The notes under the pieces are model-generated. The model did no database searches and was not told the origin of the DNA. It was given only the letters and a program-made list of their open reading frames with translations. 64,000 bases of DNA, taken from positions 2,478,054-2,542,053 of the forward strand of contig NW_004457695.1 in assembly GCF_000203815.1 (NCBI RefSeq). Reading direction: 5' to 3'. The DNA is from Cavenderia fasciculata. Taxonomy: Eukaryota; Evosea; Eumycetozoa; Acytosteliales; Cavenderiaceae. Position 1 is the first letter of the stretch; the number at the start of each line of letters is the position of its first letter. A program made the translations under genes and the position numbers. Shown here piece by piece: positions 61,343-64,000 of this stretch.

Positions 61343-64000
61343 TAATATCTAAAGTAAAATCAACAATATCTTTTAAATCTTCCAAAGAACAACCCATTTT
61401 TAAAACACCAAATAATCTTTTATGAATATCCATCATTCTAAACATATCTTGATTATGTTTGATACGATTGAATTCACCCGAAGAAGAATTGGGATCGAGG
61501 TTACAAAGTTTGGTAAAATCTGTTAAAATACGGAGCACCTCTTCAGTGTCTTGATGACTGAGAGGATTGGAACAAAACTTTGTCAAATCTTCCATACGTC
61601 TGACTGATTGGTCATAGATACTATTGGCAACGTTTGAAGAGAGGATCATTAACTTTTTAACTGGGTTGCTGAGGAGAGCATAGTGACTCTGGTACTTGTA
61701 GATACGTGTCAAGAGGTCGAGTACCAAACTTGTCAGTACATTGTTTTCATGTTTGAGCAATGAAAACAATGTATTGGTAAAGGTGTTTTTGTGTGTCACC
61801 ATTGCCGATCTCTGAGCTTGTGTGTTGTGGTTATTACTAGAGGCCGAGGTTGTAGGACTACTTGGTCGTTGTCCTAAAAAGGTGCCCATCATTTTCTTGA
61901 TGTTGGCCTCTGCCAATCCAGCAGCCTCAAAGTTGTGTGTGGGCGACGAGGCAGCATTGCGTATAGAGTCGGTCTTTGACATTTCGTAGAGGAAGCCTTC
62001 AAAGACTGTCTTTTTCTGGAGACTGAGCATAATGTGGAGGATGTTGAGTATCTCTATCTTGATGGATACTAGAACGGTACTGTCGTCCTCGAGTAGTCTG
62101 CTTCCACCCATGGTGCGGCCAAGATCGACTTGCACGGCATGGTCATTACCCTCGTTTTGCAACTCGAGGATATCACGAAGACGGTTGAGTAGCAGCTTCT
62201 CCTTGCGCTTGAAAAAGCCAAACTTGAATGCGTATCGAACGGCAATAAGGATCTTGTAAAAGAAACGCCACTGTGAACGCTGTCTCTCGGCCTCGTGCGA
62301 CATAAACATATTGTTCCACGAAAAGTTTTCTGGTCTGAGAACATAGCTCATGAGGAATTGTGAAATGTTGGATGGATCAATATTGTGAATTGGATCGTGT
62401 CCGAGAAACGTGGTAAAGATCTCGTCTTGGTCGAGCGAGACGGTCTGCGATGGAATACGTGGCGATGTGCCATATGCTGGGTTGGCACCGTTTTGCAATG
62501 GCGACATGCCCAGATCGTTGGTTGAGTTGGAGTGCTTGGTGCGCAATCCACCACTCTGCTGTTGTTGGTGTTGGAGGTTCATCTGGTTGGCAGTGGATGC
62601 GACCGAGACTGATATCGGACCACCCCCTCCTCCCATACCCAATCCGTTGGGTGAGTTGACTGATCCGCTGCCGTGTTGGTATCCCGACGGTGCCTCCATG
62701 GTCAGAGGATTCCAGAGATAGTTGATCTTGGCATAGGGTTTCTGAGGATAACAATCCATAAACACGTGGATGACGAGATGTGTGTAGCTGCCACGCAGAC
62801 CAAATGGAAGATTGTCGTCTTTGAGACAGAGGAAGCATTCCTTGTACGAAGCAAAGTTGCCAATCAGACGAATACCATTGTAGTTTCGTCCGCGACTGAC
62901 ATTGGCGTACAGTGCCAACGACTGCTCAAAGTAACGTTGACGATCCTCTCTACCGCGATTCATAAACTCGGCCATGGTCATCCATGTACCGTCCACTTCT
63001 ATTTCGACGCTCTGTGTGACACGCGTACGCATCATCAACTGAGGGTTTTTTTCGAGCAAGAGACTGCACAGGTATTGTTGATTCTTGACGATGGGGTGTC
63101 CATTGCAATGACAAATCTCTGACAATAGCTCCATGTATCGTGGGTCTTTGGTCAACTTCATATTATCGATAAACTCGCTGACCTTGTCTTCAGTGATGCT
63201 TCCAAGTAGTATATTATTGTTTCGGTAGATATCGAGCAAGATTGAACCAAGACCAAAGGCAATCATCTCACTTCGTAGATGGATCGGTCCGGCAATATGA
63301 CGGAAATGTTTGTGTACGGCAATCGCATTTTTGATGTTGCTCTTTACAACGAGCTTGAGAAGTCGATAGATGTATCCAATCAATGGAAACTCTTGACGAC
63401 GATCAGAGGTGGAAAAGAAACGTGATAATAGATCCATCATGGTATTGATGGCAAATGGTGATGCCAATAGATTCTGATGCGTTGTGATTGGTGTACCCTC
63501 GCGCTCCAATGCATCGAGATCTGATTGTGTACAAAACTTGATCAACTCTACCAAAATAGAACGCACCTCTTGAATGGTAACCTTTTTTCTCATCTCTAAC
63601 AATCCATTACCACCTCCCAAATAACTTTGTAGTTTGTTTAATCTTACAATCACATAATTATAATCATCCATTTGTGATCTTGGTATTTGTTTAATTTGAA
63701 AATCATCATTTTTAAAATGTTTTTTTGTTCCTACAAGCTAAACAAAATCAAAATAAATAAACAAATCGAATATTAATATTTAGATCCTTTTTCTTTTCTT
63801 TTCTCTTTTCTTACATCTCCATTATTATGAAAAGTTTCATCAGAAACAAAATGTAACCATTGTTTTGATAAAGATTGGATTCTAGCAAAAGAACCATATG
63901 TTACAGCGGCTTCTGTTGCCGATTGATCCTTGGAGATGAAACAAAATGTGGAATGAGGTGAATACTTTTCACTCTCTGGTACTAATACAATTGGTAGATC
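56362..64000 (-). CDS. iplA: IP3-receptor-like calcium channel IplA, partial (5' end beyond window)
   Basis: Exons visible, in transcript order: beyond 64000-63815, 63737-57657, 57584-57387, 57305-57124, 57052-56653 and 56571-56362, together about 2418 residues. D. discoideum IplA has 3177, so roughly 700 N-terminal residues are missing. The first visible exon matches the end of a MIR domain (GSFARIQSLSKQWLHF). RIH and RIH-associated helical regions fill the giant exon, with a long Asn tract at about 61258-61339. Six membrane spans follow across the last exons. S6 and its exit read LLNVVLGIIVDTFGQLR, and the C-terminal zinc-binding knuckle (CFIC, then H-x4-H) is intact. The pore filter is unusual: the animal GGGVGD is replaced by FGIPSNGQL. 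A C-terminal coiled coil ends the protein (LLEEIKVLRQQ). It mediates Ca2+ release or entry in chemotactic signalling. Confidence 0.93.
61258..61339. repeat. ATT microsatellite encoding the IplA poly-Asn tract
   Basis: Two runs of ATT/ACT-type triplets, read on the minus strand as Asn and Ser. Confidence 0.9.

Overview
The window is nuclear DNA of a dictyostelid social amoeba. The signs are AT-rich intergenic DNA, short GT-AG introns (mostly GTATGT or GTAAGT donors and T-rich acceptors), long Asn, Gln, Ser and Thr tracts in proteins, tetranucleotide microsatellites, and orthologues of known dictyostelid genes: the IP3-receptor-like protein IplA, the purC/E fusion, a ComC-like EGF membrane protein and a dictyostelid ankyrin-type family protein. 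Exons are less AT-rich than I would expect for D. discoideum, so another dictyostelid (Cavenderia or Heterostelium type) is possible. Species cannot be fixed from sequence alone.

Layout, left to right. 1-749: 3' end of a polyketide synthase (KR and ACP). 779-3229(-): ankyrin-type family protein. 4243-9013(+): large CLU-TPR-LRR protein. 9118-12140: two 300-bp inverted copies of one sequence (299/300 identical) enclosing a spliced, C-terminally short VIPAS39/SPE-39-like gene. 12210-13534(-): cis-prenyltransferase. 14013-15401(+): bacterial-type adenylosuccinate lyase. 15444-17012(-): P-loop NTPase. 17247-18929(+): dysbindin-like BLOC-1 protein. 19049-22508(-): PurC-PurE-PurK fusion. 23063-25612(-): mitochondrial aconitase. 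26699-27705(-): secreted protein with a Frizzled-like Cys-rich domain. 28879-30996(+): Trk-type K+ transporter. 32068-34905(+): secreted Asn/His/Ser repeat protein interrupted by one in-frame stop. 35468-36050(+): profilin-like. 36501-39615(+): ER Hsp70-like protein of the GRP170/HYOU1 type ending in HDEL. 39776-40514(-): PDAP1/HASPP28. 40826-44617(-): helical-repeat (PPR-like) protein. 45782-47247(+): protein tyrosine phosphatase. 47701-48726(-): 3-ketodihydrosphingosine reductase. 49732-50499(-): small secreted protein. 51572-56217(+): ComC-like membrane protein. 56362-64000(-): iplA, cut by the right edge.

Most of the window is ordinary housekeeping and membrane-traffic content. Two purine genes (purB and purC/E/K) lie within 9 kb of each other. 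Two genes for endolysosomal trafficking factors (VIPAS39-like and dysbindin-like) lie within 10 kb. The structures most worth a second look are the near-perfect inverted repeat around the shortened VIPAS39-like gene, the single stop inside the repeat protein, the unusual pore filter in the predicted IplA channel, the CLU-LRR architecture and the soluble Frizzled-CRD protein. Gene models were assembled by hand from reading-frame phase and splice consensus, with no transcript support.
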